The notes under the pieces: generated by a model | Told to the model about the DNA's origin: nothing | Database searches by the model: none | What the model saw: the letters and a program-made list of their open reading frames with translations, nothing else | Shown here: positions 1 through 7,236 of the stretch, piece by piece | Layout: every line of letters starts with the position of its first letter | Numbering within the stretch: the first letter of the stretch is position 1 | From: an uncultured Acidaminococcus sp. | Lineage (GTDB): Bacteria > Bacillota > Negativicutes > Acidaminococcales > Acidaminococcaceae | Direction: 5' to 3' | Assembly (NCBI GenBank): GCA_905213155.1 | Contig: CAJMHI010000070.1 | Span: 1 to 7,298, forward strand | Length of the DNA stretch: 7,298 bases | Translations under genes and position numbers: made by a program

Positions 1-49
1 TCAAATACCCCACTGCATTTACTCGTGCACTGGCATTTACTTTTTCAAG

Positions 50-862
50 TTACGCTGAAGTCTTAGGTAATGTCATATTCAAAATAGAAGCTAAGGCAAT
101 CAGAAAAGCCGGCCCTACTAAAGGAAGAAAAGCGACAACAGTGTTCGGGAGATCTTTTTCTTTAATCAGCAGTTCTTCTACGCTAGCATTCTCGTCCCGC
201 ACCGGCTCAATCCCCACTGTATATTCAGGTTTAGGAGCCGCATAGCTAGCATGCCTCTTTAACCAACGGTTTGTCAACGCATAAACGATCAACAGTGCTG
301 CCAAACAAATAACCAGTCCCCACAGGATAACCATCCCTACATCGGCGCCCAGCATCACTGCAACTGCCAAAATGGCCGCCGAGGGAGGCACTACCCCATG
401 GGTAAACCAGACTGCCGTAATAATATAGGGTGTGACTACAGCCATATTCATATCCCTGCGTTTTGCTATTGTTGCAGCAATCGGTGCAGTCAAAAGTTGA
501 GAGATATCCCCAAAAACTGAAATTGCCATAATGAAGGCAGTCAAAGTTGGCGCCAACTCCAGATGTTTCCCTCTAAACAATTTGACAAAAAAATTGCTAA
601 TAGATACTGCAACCCCAGAATCTTGCACGCCCATAGCCAGCACTGCTCCAAACAACACCGGAAGCCCAATATTGCCAAGGCTTTTACCAAAAGCAGTTTC
701 AATCGCATTTAATCCTTTTAAAGGTGTGAACCCAAAGAAAATAGCCAACGCCATGCTTGTAAAGAACAATGCCATAAAACTATTCATTTTTACTTTTAGG
801 GAAAGAATCAACAACACAAATATAGAAATAACGAGAGCCAGCATATATAGCTCCGGTGTCAT
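50..862 (-). CDS. GntP-family sugar-acid permease, C-terminally truncated by in-frame stop
   Basis: This is an inner-membrane proton symporter of the GntP (gluconate/organic acid) family. The 270 residues show hydrophobic segments near 5-24, 28-45, 64-80, 104-120, 140-170, 174-196 and 241-263. Family-like signatures are the GDISQLLTAPIA stretch (118-129) and the HGVVPPSAAILAVAVMLGAD stretch (155-174). A hydrophilic loop lies at about 200-238. The start is ATG, with AAGGAGG 8 nt upstream. The gene follows the enolase-superfamily enzyme by 43 bp on the same strand, so the two are probably one operon and the permease probably imports that enzyme's substrate. GntP proteins usually have about 430-450 residues, so roughly the last 40% is missing. 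After the TAA at 50-52 the same frame stays open for 16 codons to the window edge, reading LEKVNASARVNAVGYL. This fits a nonsense mutation in a longer gene. The family call is confident; the substrate is not known. Confidence 0.85.
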   Translation of the reverse strand: MTPELYMLALVISIFVLLILSLKVKMNSFMALFFTSMALAIFFGFTPLKGLNAIETAFGKSLGNIGLPVLFGAVLAMGVQDSGVAVSISNFFVKLFRGKHLELAPTLTAFIMAISVFGDISQLLTAPIAATIAKRRDMNMAVVTPYIITAVWFTHGVVPPSAAILAVAVMLGADVGMVILWGLVICLAALLIVYALTNRWLKRHASYAAPKPEYTVGIEPVRDENASVEELLIKEKDLPNTVVAFLPLVGPAFLIALASILNMTLPKTSA

Positions 863-905
863 AGCTAAGTCCTCCTTTTTCTCCCCATAACGGATATCGA
901 AAGTT

Positions 906-2078
906 TTAAAATACTCTTACCTTCGCCACTTTGTCCCAGTTAATTTCAATTCCTAATCCAGGTTTTGAGGGAACAATAAAGTTCATCTCTGCATCATACT
1001 CAAAAGGTTGTTTTATCAAGCCTGTTTTAAGAAAATTTGGGTTTTCTTCGTTTTCAATAGCTTCTGTATTTGGTAAACTCGCTGCCAATTGCAAACTCGC
1101 TGCAAAATGGATGCAGGAACCAAAAGAATGCAATGATACGGGTTTTGAAAAGCTTGCAGCTGTCGCAGAAATTTTACGCAATTCACTGATACCGCCACTC
1201 CAGCCAATATCTGGTTGCACAATATCTACACGATCTTCTTTGATAACCCGTGCAAAATTGTGACTGCCCTGCATTGTTTCATATCCCATTAAGGCTATTG
1301 CAGGCATAACTTTCCGAATCTCTCCTAATCCTGCTTCATCTTCAAACAAGGTTGGCTCTTCCAATATATTAAGTCCTGCCCCCATAAAATCATTTGCAGC
1401 TTGCAAAACTGCTTTGGTCGGCCATGCTGCATTAATATCTGCTGCTAAGCGCCCTTCTTTTCCCATGCACTCTCTTGCAGTATAAATTCTCTCAATATCT
1501 TCTTCATAAGAAACACTAAAATTTTGGCTAGCGGTATATTTTACGGCACACCCTGCAATGTCAGAGGTTCTGCCAATCTTTATTTTTATATCTTTATATC
1601 CTTTTTTCAGATATTTTTCTACTTCTTTTCGCAGTCCATCCACCCCTTTGCCTGGCGCATAAAATCCGCCACTTGCATAGGAGGGAATCCTTCCAGAATG
1701 AGTTCCCAATAAGGTATGAATAGGAACTCCCGCCCTCTTGCCAGCTAAATCCCATAAGGCAATATCTACACCACTGATACAGCTCATAACTAGCCCTGTT
1801 CTGCCATTTGCCACAGTACGCCAGAACATTTTCTGCCAAAGCTGCTCAATATTTGCTGGGTCTTCATGGACAAGAATGGGAGCCAATTGTTCTTCCACAA
1901 TATATTTACCTGCAATTAAAGGACTCCCGAAAGTAAAAGCCTCCCCCAATCCATAGTCCCCATCATCCGTTTCTACTCTGATCCATAGAGCCTGCCTTTG
2001 TTTACAAATTGACATCGCATCGCTCATAATAGGACTCAAGCACTTCAATCCAATAGCCTTGACACTCTTTATCTTCAC
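906..2078 (-). CDS. Mandelate racemase/muconate lactonizing enzyme family protein (probable sugar-acid dehydratase)
   Basis: This 390-residue cytoplasmic, Mg2+-dependent enzyme belongs to the enolase superfamily. An N-terminal capping domain (about 1-125) precedes a TIM barrel. The three metal ligands are readable: D214 (AADINAAW), E240 (ILEEPT) and E267 (MGYE). Acid/base residues match the mandelate racemase subgroup: K165-x-K167 (DIKIKIG) on one face, and the D290/H317 dyad (VQPDIG, LHSFGS), 27 residues apart as in mandelate racemase. Enzymes with this set abstract the alpha proton of a hydroxy-carboxylate and then racemise or dehydrate it. Pairing with a GntP permease favours dehydration of an aldonic or aldaric acid, but the substrate cannot be read from sequence. 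The start is GTG at 2078, with AAGGAGG at 2087-2093. An ATG at 2085 is out of frame. It is the first gene of the minus-strand operon and is probably controlled by the divergent LysR regulator. No lesion is visible. Confidence 0.9.
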   Translation of the reverse strand: MKIKSVKAIGLKCLSPIMSDAMSICKQRQALWIRVETDDGDYGLGEAFTFGSPLIAGKYIVEEQLAPILVHEDPANIEQLWQKMFWRTVANGRTGLVMSCISGVDIALWDLAGKRAGVPIHTLLGTHSGRIPSYASGGFYAPGKGVDGLRKEVEKYLKKGYKDIKIKIGRTSDIAGCAVKYTASQNFSVSYEEDIERIYTARECMGKEGRLAADINAAWPTKAVLQAANDFMGAGLNILEEPTLFEDEAGLGEIRKVMPAIALMGYETMQGSHNFARVIKEDRVDIVQPDIGWSGGISELRKISATAASFSKPVSLHSFGSCIHFAASLQLAASLPNTEAIENEENPNFLKTGLIKQPFEYDAEMNFIVPSKPGLGIEINWDKVAKVRVF

Positions 2079-2257
2079 GAGACATACCTCCTTCTGATCA
2101 ATAGCATCGTATCATTTATATAGTCTGTTGTATAATGGATTATTCCGAATGTTATTTTCAGAAAAATTAATATTTATAGGAGCTGGTTTCCAGGTATAAT
2201 AAGTAAAAGGTTAGAGCCAAGGCTACGCATCAGTTCTTTGTTTTATTGAGGTGAAAA
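2079..2257. promoter_or_regulatory. Divergent promoter/operator region between LysR gene and catabolic operon
   Basis: This 179 bp AT-rich spacer must hold the promoters for both transcription units. For the minus-strand operon, a candidate is TATACA (minus strand, 2134-2129), a 17 bp spacer, then TACGAT (2111-2106) preceded by an extended TGA. It would give a leader of about 20 nt ending in AAGGAGG. For the plus-strand regulator there is a perfect TATAAT at 2195-2200, with no good -35 box. A dyad ATAAT-GG-ATTAT (2132-2143) overlaps the minus-strand -35 box and is a possible LysR-protein contact site, though I found no textbook T-N11-A box. A small palindrome, AGCC-AA-GGCT, lies at 2215-2224 in the regulator's leader. 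The location as a divergent control region is secure from gene layout; the individual boxes are tentative. Confidence 0.5.
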
Positions 2258-3223
2258 ATGGATCTACACGGATTAGAATACATTGTGGAAATTGCAAAAG
2301 TACAAAATCTGTCTCGTGCAGCGGAAAATTTATTCATTACTCAGTCCACCCTGAGTCAGCACCTGACCAAGTTGGAAGGTGAATTGGGACTTTCCCTTTT
2401 TGAACGGAAAAAGAACAAAATGTCCATTACTCCTGCTGGTAAGATGTACGTCACCGCATGCAAGCAAATTCTCCAAGAAAAGAAGAATCTATACAACCAA
2501 CTCTCCGATCTAGATAATGCCAAGACCGGCTCTTTTACCGTGGGCATTACACCGCAATGGGGTGCTGTGGCAATTTCTCACATCATAAAAGAATTCAAAA
2601 AAGACTATCCGTCGATCCAAGTCAAAGTTGAAGAACAGATTGCGCTGCCCTTAACCCATTTATTAAAAGATGGTATCGTGGACATGGCTATTTTGCCTTT
2701 ATCCAATAGCACCTCACTCCCTTACAAAGGAATCCTTCTACAGTCCGAAGAACTTATTTTAGCAATTCCAAAAGCCCATATCCGCAAAATCCCATTGCAT
2801 AAACATGACTTACAGGATGATCTGCCTCAAATTTTAGTAAAAGATTTAGCAGGTGAGCCTATGATATTTTCAAAATCCCAAACAACTATCCGCACCCTGC
2901 AGGAACAATGTTTTTCCTCACAGCACATTATTCCTCATATTATCATGGAAATTAACAGTCATCCTGCTAGTCTTATCATGGTACAGCAAGGACTCGGCAG
3001 TACTTTTGTACCTCTTTCCTGTGCTACGCCTTCTGATGGAATTATTTATGCCCATATTGTCCCTACCGTACAATGGTATGTAACCATTGCCTTCAGAAAA
3101 GGGTTTACAATGAATCAGAGCGAGAAATATTTTGTTTCTTTACTACAGCAATATTTTGCCAACGCGACTCCAGCCATTCTCCATTCTCAAATATTACTCA
3201 CCCCAAAGTATACCAAGCCATAA
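2258..3223 (+). CDS. LysR-family transcriptional regulator
   Basis: This 321-residue DNA-binding regulator has the usual LysR length. Residues 1-60 form the winged helix-turn-helix: LSRAAENLFITQSTLSQHL (18-36) is the recognition region, and GLSLFERKKNKMSITPAG follows as the wing. A linker helix rich in K, Q and L spans about 62-90. From about 91 (GSFTVGITPQWG) a periplasmic-binding-protein-like effector domain runs to near 300. The protein should bind as a tetramer and respond to a small molecule, most plausibly the acid handled by the divergent permease/enzyme operon; this is inferred from position only. The start is ATG at 2258, with GAGGTG at 2248-2253, a short spacing. The gene appears intact and monocistronic, ending at a TAA followed immediately by a long hairpin. 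Confidence 0.92.
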   Translation: MDLHGLEYIVEIAKVQNLSRAAENLFITQSTLSQHLTKLEGELGLSLFERKKNKMSITPAGKMYVTACKQILQEKKNLYNQLSDLDNAKTGSFTVGITPQWGAVAISHIIKEFKKDYPSIQVKVEEQIALPLTHLLKDGIVDMAILPLSNSTSLPYKGILLQSEELILAIPKAHIRKIPLHKHDLQDDLPQILVKDLAGEPMIFSKSQTTIRTLQEQCFSSQHIIPHIIMEINSHPASLIMVQQGLGSTFVPLSCATPSDGIIYAHIVPTVQWYVTIAFRKGFTMNQSEKYFVSLLQQYFANATPAILHSQILLTPKYTKP

Positions 3224-3277
3224 TAATGATAGGACTGTTGCATGTAGAATCCCTTCACACATACAACAGTCCCATTA
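3224..3277 (+). terminator. Long imperfect hairpin just after the LysR gene (possible terminator)
   Basis: The central perfect arms are GGACTGTTG (3232-3240) and CAACAGTCC (3264-3272), 9 bp. The stem extends inward, after one C/A mismatch, by ATGT/ACAT (3242-3245 with 3259-3262). It extends outward by TAATG/CATTA (3224-3228 with 3273-3277) past an ATA bulge. The hairpin begins directly after the stop codon, as expected of a 3' structure. It lacks the following T-run of a canonical intrinsic terminator; the nearest, six T at 3325-3330, is about 50 bp away. It could stabilise the 3' end, act in both directions, or be a mobile-element remnant. The structure is certain; the role is not. Confidence 0.45.
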
Positions 3278-3286
3278 ATGTAATCT

Positions 3287-3308
3287 TACTTACACCTATT
3301 TTCTGGAC
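3287..3308 (+). repeat. Possible degenerate IS3-type terminal sequence
   Basis: The stretch ACTTACACCTATTTTCTGGA followed by CA, read left to right, resembles from memory the inward-reading terminal repeats of IS3/IS150-group elements, which carry a C-rich block, an A/T run and then TGGACA. It lies about 48 bp from the transposase-like relic at 3356-3420, so both may come from one decayed insertion. There is no matching partner end in the window, and the match is by eye only. Confidence 0.2.
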
Positions 3309-3355
3309 AGAGACCTGATTAGGCTTTTTTGCACAAAAGATGCAATTAACTTCTA

Positions 3356-3420
3356 TTATTTCGCCAGTTTCTTTACCCAGCGATAGATGGAGGCTTTCAC
3401 GCCGTACCTATAAGAGAGAA
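3356..3420 (-). pseudogene. Transposase-like helix-turn-helix relic
   Basis: On the minus strand this short frame reads YGVKASIYRWVKKLAK followed by TAA. The pattern (YGV, then S-I-Y-R-W-V) is that of the recognition helix at the N-terminus of many transposases, especially IS3-type OrfA proteins. No start codon, ribosome binding site, upstream transposase half or downstream catalytic domain is present. The frame upstream runs into the end of the YjiH-type gene without further similarity that I can recognise. I read it as a remnant of an old, mostly deleted insertion. It is too short to exclude chance. Confidence 0.35.
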
Positions 3421-3443
3421 CCCTTCTTATATCTCGTAATTGA

Positions 3444-4778
3444 TTAATCCGGCAGCCCCAGCAGCCAGGCAATGGGTACAGTGATCAAAATAGAGAGAAC
3501 TACCCGTTCAAACCAAATCACCACGATATCACGCAGCTTCAGAGGAATATCCGTTCCCATTACGCAGGGAATGCTGGCAGAGAAAAACAGGATTTCAGAA
3601 ATACTGACCACAGCAATCACGAATTTTAGCAGCATGGTACCGGAATTTTTAATCAAAATAGAAGGCAAGAACATTTCCGGCAAACACAGTGCCGCTGCTT
3701 TCCCGCCCAGTACAGCCTGGGAGACACCAAAAATTTTGAAGAAGGGATAAAACAGATAGCCAAAGTAATCAAAAAGCGGTGTAAATTCTGCCAGCCACAG
3801 GCCCAAAAGGCCTACAGAAGTAATGGACGGAATCACACTGAACGCCATTTTTAGTCCGGCCCAAAGGTTTTCGCCGCACAGCTGCAATACCGGTGGTTGG
3901 GCAGCTGCCGTCTTTAAGCCCTTTTTCCAGGCTCGTTGCAGACGATTTCCGGTTTCTACAGGTTCTTCCGCCGCCTTGCCGCCATAATAGGTATCAGGGA
4001 TACTGCTTAACGGCCACAGGCGTGCTGTAATAGCCGTAACAATAAACGTAACCAGCATGGCTACAAAGAAATAGGTGGACCACAGCCCCATTAATCCCAA
4101 TGTGCGGGCCACTACCAAAAGGAAGGTAACGGATACCGTGGAAAATCCGGTAGCAATAATTGCCGCTTCCCGTGCAGTATAGCGGTTTTCCCGATACACA
4201 CCGTTGGTGATAATAAGGGCAATAGAGTAGCTACCTACAAAGGAAGCTACGGCGTCAATGGCAGAACGCCCCGGAGTTTTAAAAACCGGCCGCATAAAAG
4301 CATCCACTAGTACTCCGATAAATTCCATTAATCCATAGCTGGCCAAGAATGCTAAAAATGCAGAACCAATAGGAATCACAAGACCTACAGGAATGGCCAG
4401 TTTATTAAATAGGAATGGGCCGATATCTCCCCGCCACAGCCAGGTGTTGCTTTTCCACAACCCGAAATACATGATGGTTCCGATAACAGCCCCGCCGATT
4501 TTAGCAAAGGACATAAAGATATCAATAGGACTTTTCTTCCAGGTTTTCAGGTAGAACGGACGGACTGCTCCGATATACATCACAGCGAGAATAAAAATCT
4601 GCACCAGCGGCATGCAGTATTTCTGCAAGGATGTGACGATCACATCTACAGGAACACTTTTCAAACTGGGGCTGATCCATTCCGTGTCGAAGAAAAACAT
4701 AAAGACACCCAGCAGGCTAAATCCTAAAAATTTCCCCAATGCACCATTTGGTATTGTTTGCTGCTGTTCCATTTGCAT
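3444..4778 (-). CDS. YjiH-type membrane protein with nucleoside-recognition (Gate) domain
   Basis: This 444-residue polytopic inner-membrane protein is of the YjiH type. Hydrophobic segments lie near 15-30, 56-72, 90-107, 128-150, 176-192, 205-226, 233-251, 310-330, 355-375, 383-400 and 420-441. The Gate/nucleoside-recognition region spans about 130-230, with the marked stretch PGRSAIDAVASFVGSY (169-184) followed by ITNGVYRENRYTAREA. A charged cytoplasmic-looking loop lies at 262-292. Family members are presumed transporters or gating subunits of unknown substrate; in E. coli yjiH neighbours yjiG. Here no partner is visible. Two starts are possible: ATG at 4778, whose spacing from AAGGTGG is very short (about 3 nt), or the in-frame ATG at 4772 with about 9 nt, which may be the true start. 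It is convergent with the LysR gene and is separated from the IS21 element by about 122 bp. Confidence 0.85.
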   Translation of the reverse strand: MQMEQQQTIPNGALGKFLGFSLLGVFMFFFDTEWISPSLKSVPVDVIVTSLQKYCMPLVQIFILAVMYIGAVRPFYLKTWKKSPIDIFMSFAKIGGAVIGTIMYFGLWKSNTWLWRGDIGPFLFNKLAIPVGLVIPIGSAFLAFLASYGLMEFIGVLVDAFMRPVFKTPGRSAIDAVASFVGSYSIALIITNGVYRENRYTAREAAIIATGFSTVSVTFLLVVARTLGLMGLWSTYFFVAMLVTFIVTAITARLWPLSSIPDTYYGGKAAEEPVETGNRLQRAWKKGLKTAAAQPPVLQLCGENLWAGLKMAFSVIPSITSVGLLGLWLAEFTPLFDYFGYLFYPFFKIFGVSQAVLGGKAAALCLPEMFLPSILIKNSGTMLLKFVIAVVSISEILFFSASIPCVMGTDIPLKLRDIVVIWFERVVLSILITVPIAWLLGLPD

Positions 4779-4804
4779 TCCCCACCTTTCCTTTCATTGC
4801 TATC

Positions 4805-4810
4805 AGTATA
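4805..4810 (-). promoter_or_regulatory. Candidate -10 box for the YjiH-type gene
   Basis: On the minus strand this hexamer is TATACT, five of six matches to the sigma-A -10 consensus. It would start transcription near 4798, about 20 nt before the AUG. No convincing -35 hexamer is seen at 16-18 bp spacing. It lies outside the neighbouring insertion sequence, so the insertion probably did not remove it. Confidence 0.3.
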
Positions 4811-4900
4811 CACTACAGAATATTTTAACGGAGAGGATTTCGCTATGCACGACAAATGACTATCCCGTTTCGTTACAATATGTAAATGCTAATATAAAAG

Positions 4901-4942
4901 TGATCCATTTCAGGCCCTAGTGATTACGAAAAAGTAAGCCAC
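4901..4942 (+). repeat. IS21 left end (imperfect inverted repeat)
   Basis: This is the left-end transposase binding region. Its outer block (4901-4912) and inner block (4929-4942, ending AGCCAC) are inversely related to the right end at 7228-7270. A second, weaker GCCAC-like block, CCCAC, follows at 4956-4960. Confidence 0.6.
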
Positions 4943-4960
4943 TTTGAAATCACTTCCCAC

Positions 4961-4966
4961 TATAAT
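4961..4966 (+). promoter_or_regulatory. Candidate istA promoter -10 box
   Basis: A perfect TATAAT lies 38 bp upstream of the istA GTG, just inside the left end of the element. The -35 position (near GCCACT) is a poor match. Overlap with the terminal repeats would let the bound transposase repress its own promoter, which is an inference. Confidence 0.4.
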
Positions 4967-5004
4967 GAGAGTATTGAATCTGGTTATAGGGGGGTAGAAA
5001 CAAG

Positions 5005-6432
5005 GTGAGTGTCACAATGGACGAATATGCGGCAATCCGCCACAAATTTCTTGTGGAAGGACTGAATCAGCGTCAGATTGCAAAGCAACTGGGAATTTCC
5101 CGTAACACTGTTGCAAAATATTGTCACGGGGATACCTATGCTGGCCTTCGGGCCAGTTATTGCCGGGCTGCCAGCATGATGACGCCGGACATCATCCAAT
5201 TTATCCAGCAGTGTCTGCAAGAAGATGCGTTGGAACCCAATAAGAAACAGCATCATACAGCACGACGAATCTATCATCGCTTAATCTCTGAAATGAATTT
5301 CACTGGAGGTGAAAGTACCGTCCGTGCCTTGGTTCGCAAGCTTCGCGGCAATCTTATGGAAGCTTATGTCCCACTGGAGTTTGAACCAGGTAGCGCAATG
5401 CAAATTGATTTTGGAACGGCTTATGTTTATCTGAAAGGGAACCGGACTCTGTTCAATATGTTCTGTGCCAGGCTTTGCTACAGCTGTGCCCCTTTTGTAT
5501 TCTGCTTCCGCAAGCAAAACAGCGAGGCTTTCCTGGAAGGAATCATCAGGGCTTTCGAATTTTTTCAAGGCGTTCCAAGACGTGTTATCTTTGACAACGC
5601 CAAGGTCGCCGTGAAGAGCGGATCCGGAAAACTTGCGGTTCCTCAGGAAAGCTATGAGGCTTTGGCAGCCCATTACTGCTTTTTTCCTGATTTCTGCAAT
5701 GTCCGGAGCGGCAATGAAAAGGGATTGGTAGAAAACCTGGTCGGATTCATCCGTCGGAATGTATTGGTCCCGGTTCCCCGGGCCGATTCCCTAGATGAAC
5801 TGAACCAACTGATTGGAGGATACTGCCGTAAGTATATAGATACCCATTCTGTATCAGGACGGCCAACACCCGTAAAAGCAATGCTGTGCCAGGACAGAGC
5901 CAATCTCCTGGTTTTACCAGGCCGCCCCTATGATGTCAGCGTAACGGATGTCAGCCGCATTTCTCCTTATGCGACAATCCGCTTTCAAACCAACTCCTAT
6001 TCTGTACCAGTAAAATATGTGGGACAGGAAGCTGCTTTCAAAGCCACTGCTGAAAAAGTCACTATCCTGATCGATGGAAAGGCCGTTGCAGTGCATGAAC
6101 GCTGCTATGAGAAACAACAGCAAATCCTCAGCCTATCCCATTACCTTCCTTTGTTGAAACAGAAACCCCGCAGCATACTGCAGGCACGGCCGGTGAAGCA
6201 AAACATTAGTCCCCGGCTTATGCAGCTGCTTGAAAGCAGTGAGTTCACAGCAAAGGATCTTATGGAGATTCTGGAAATATGCACGGAACAAGGAGAGAAT
6301 GCTTTCTGGAAGAGAAAAAATGAATTTCTGACCAGGTCTACACAACCGGTCGTGATACAGGACCAAGTCGTTGTGAAGCAGGTGGATCTTTCCCATTATG
6401 ATTCTTTATTGGGAGGAAATAGTATATGCTAG
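5005..6432 (+). CDS. istA: IS21-family transposase IstA
   Basis: This is the DDE transposase that cuts and joins the element ends together with the IstB ATPase. An N-terminal helix-turn-helix (about 20-40, LNQRQIAKQLGISRNTVAKY) binds the end repeats. The rve/DDE core follows, with catalytic residues D135 (AMQIDFG), D197 (VIFDNAK) and E243 (NEKGLVEN); the 45-residue D-E spacing is normal for the family. A C-terminal beta-barrel-like region (about 320-385) ends in a charged tail. The length of 475 residues is close to the usual size. The start is uncertain: GTG 5005 uses AGGGGGG about 10 nt upstream, while the in-frame ATG 5017 has AAGGTGAG at a good distance and would give 471 residues. The stop overlaps the istB start by 7 bp (ATGCTAG), implying translational coupling. 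The gene appears intact. Confidence 0.95.
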   Translation: MSVTMDEYAAIRHKFLVEGLNQRQIAKQLGISRNTVAKYCHGDTYAGLRASYCRAASMMTPDIIQFIQQCLQEDALEPNKKQHHTARRIYHRLISEMNFTGGESTVRALVRKLRGNLMEAYVPLEFEPGSAMQIDFGTAYVYLKGNRTLFNMFCARLCYSCAPFVFCFRKQNSEAFLEGIIRAFEFFQGVPRRVIFDNAKVAVKSGSGKLAVPQESYEALAAHYCFFPDFCNVRSGNEKGLVENLVGFIRRNVLVPVPRADSLDELNQLIGGYCRKYIDTHSVSGRPTPVKAMLCQDRANLLVLPGRPYDVSVTDVSRISPYATIRFQTNSYSVPVKYVGQEAAFKATAEKVTILIDGKAVAVHERCYEKQQQILSLSHYLPLLKQKPRSILQARPVKQNISPRLMQLLESSEFTAKDLMEILEICTEQGENAFWKRKNEFLTRSTQPVVIQDQVVVKQVDLSHYDSLLGGNSIC

Positions 6433-7177
6433 AACCCGGGATAACAGAAGCCCTGCGGTATTATGCCAAACAGCTGAAGATACCGACCTTTGGAAATCTG
6501 GATAAGGAGGTGCATCATTACCGGCCTGGCCAGAGTGTTGAAGCGTTCGTTTTGGAACTAATGAAACGGGAGTATGAGACTCGTCAGGAAAAGAAACGAC
6601 AGACCCGTTTGAAACGAGCGCACTTTCCATTGATGAAAACTCTGGAAGAGTTTGATATGAGCAGGCTTCAGTATGTTAAGCCTGAATATGTTAAGCAATT
6701 GGCCAGCTGTGACTTTATAAGCCGGCATGAAAACATGGTCATGGTGGGGAATCCCGGGACCGGGAAGACCCATCTGATGACGGCAATTGGAATTAAAGCA
6801 TGTATCTTGGGATACAAGGTTCTATTTACAATGCCAGTACTTTGGCATCTGAGCTCAAAGAAGCAAGGAGTGATTACCAGTTACGAAAGATGGAAAAGAC
6901 CATCGCTGGAGCAGATCTGCTGCTATTGGATGAACTAAGTTACGCAAAGTTTAACCAGGAGGAATCCGAGCTGCTGTTCAAGGTAATTGCTGAACGGTCA
7001 GAACGCTCCAGCACCGTGATTACCACCAATCTGGAATTTTCAAAATGGACCGAGATGCTTTCGAATGCGGCTTTGGTCTCGGCCCTGGTGGATCGGTTAA
7101 CCTACCATTCTCACATACTGAATATGAATGGTAACTCATACCGCCTGCAAAGCCATGTTGAAAAGAAAGAGAGTTGA
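6426..7177 (+). pseudogene. istB: IS21-family helper ATPase IstB, broken by a -1 frameshift
   Basis: IstB is the AAA+ ATPase that selects targets and activates IstA. The first frame runs from ATG 6426 (GGGAGG at 6411-6416) and carries an N-terminal helical domain and Walker A GNPGTGKT (108-115). Family-like sequence stops after GYKVLF (residue 134), and the frame then drifts to a stop at 6938. The proper continuation, YNASTLASELKEA, lies in the -1 frame and runs on through Walker B LLLLDE and the typical C-terminus (TTNLEFSKWTEM, LVDRLTYHSHIL) to TGA at 7175-7177. The break falls at TTT 6825-6827; one extra T would restore L-F-Y-N-A and a 250-residue protein, the normal IstB size. CTATTTACA is not a recognisable -1 slippery heptamer, so a lost base, or a sequencing error in a T-run, is more likely than programmed frameshifting. 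Confidence 0.88.
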
Positions 7178-7180
7178 TAG

Positions 7181-7236
7181 GTGGCTCAAAAATTGATAAG
7201 CACGTGGCTCAATTATTTATGATCATAGTGGCTCAA
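7181..7236 (+). repeat. Three GTGGCTCAA direct repeats at the IS21 right end
   Basis: The nonamer GTGGCTCAA occurs exactly at 7181-7189, 7204-7212 and 7228-7236, spaced 23 and 24 bp (about two helical turns), each followed by an A/T-rich run. The inverse-complement core AGCCAC occurs at the left end (4937-4942). Multiple end repeats of this kind are IstA binding sites in the IS21 family, and helical phasing would put them on one face of the DNA. Confidence 0.75.

Noticed and set aside
531..1956. Plus-strand open frames within the permease and enolase-superfamily genes
   Set aside because: They lie antisense to well-supported genes, lack recognisable domains and have no convincing ribosome binding sites.
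3311..3330. CCT-GATT-AGG followed by CTTTTTT as a terminator for the LysR gene
   Set aside because: The stem is only 3 bp, too weak to support a terminator call, although the T-run is real.
3224..3443. tRNA or other structured RNA gene in the gap
   Set aside because: No cloverleaf or conserved RNA core is visible; only a single hairpin and insertion-like remnants.
4845..4859. Four-codon frame MHDK preceded by GGAGAGG upstream of the IS21 element
   Set aside because: It is far too short to call as a gene, and nothing suggests an attenuator downstream.
6821..6830. Programmed -1 frameshift in istB
   Set aside because: The zero-frame codons CTA TTT ACA do not form an X XXY YYZ slippery heptamer, and an added T restores the frame more simply.
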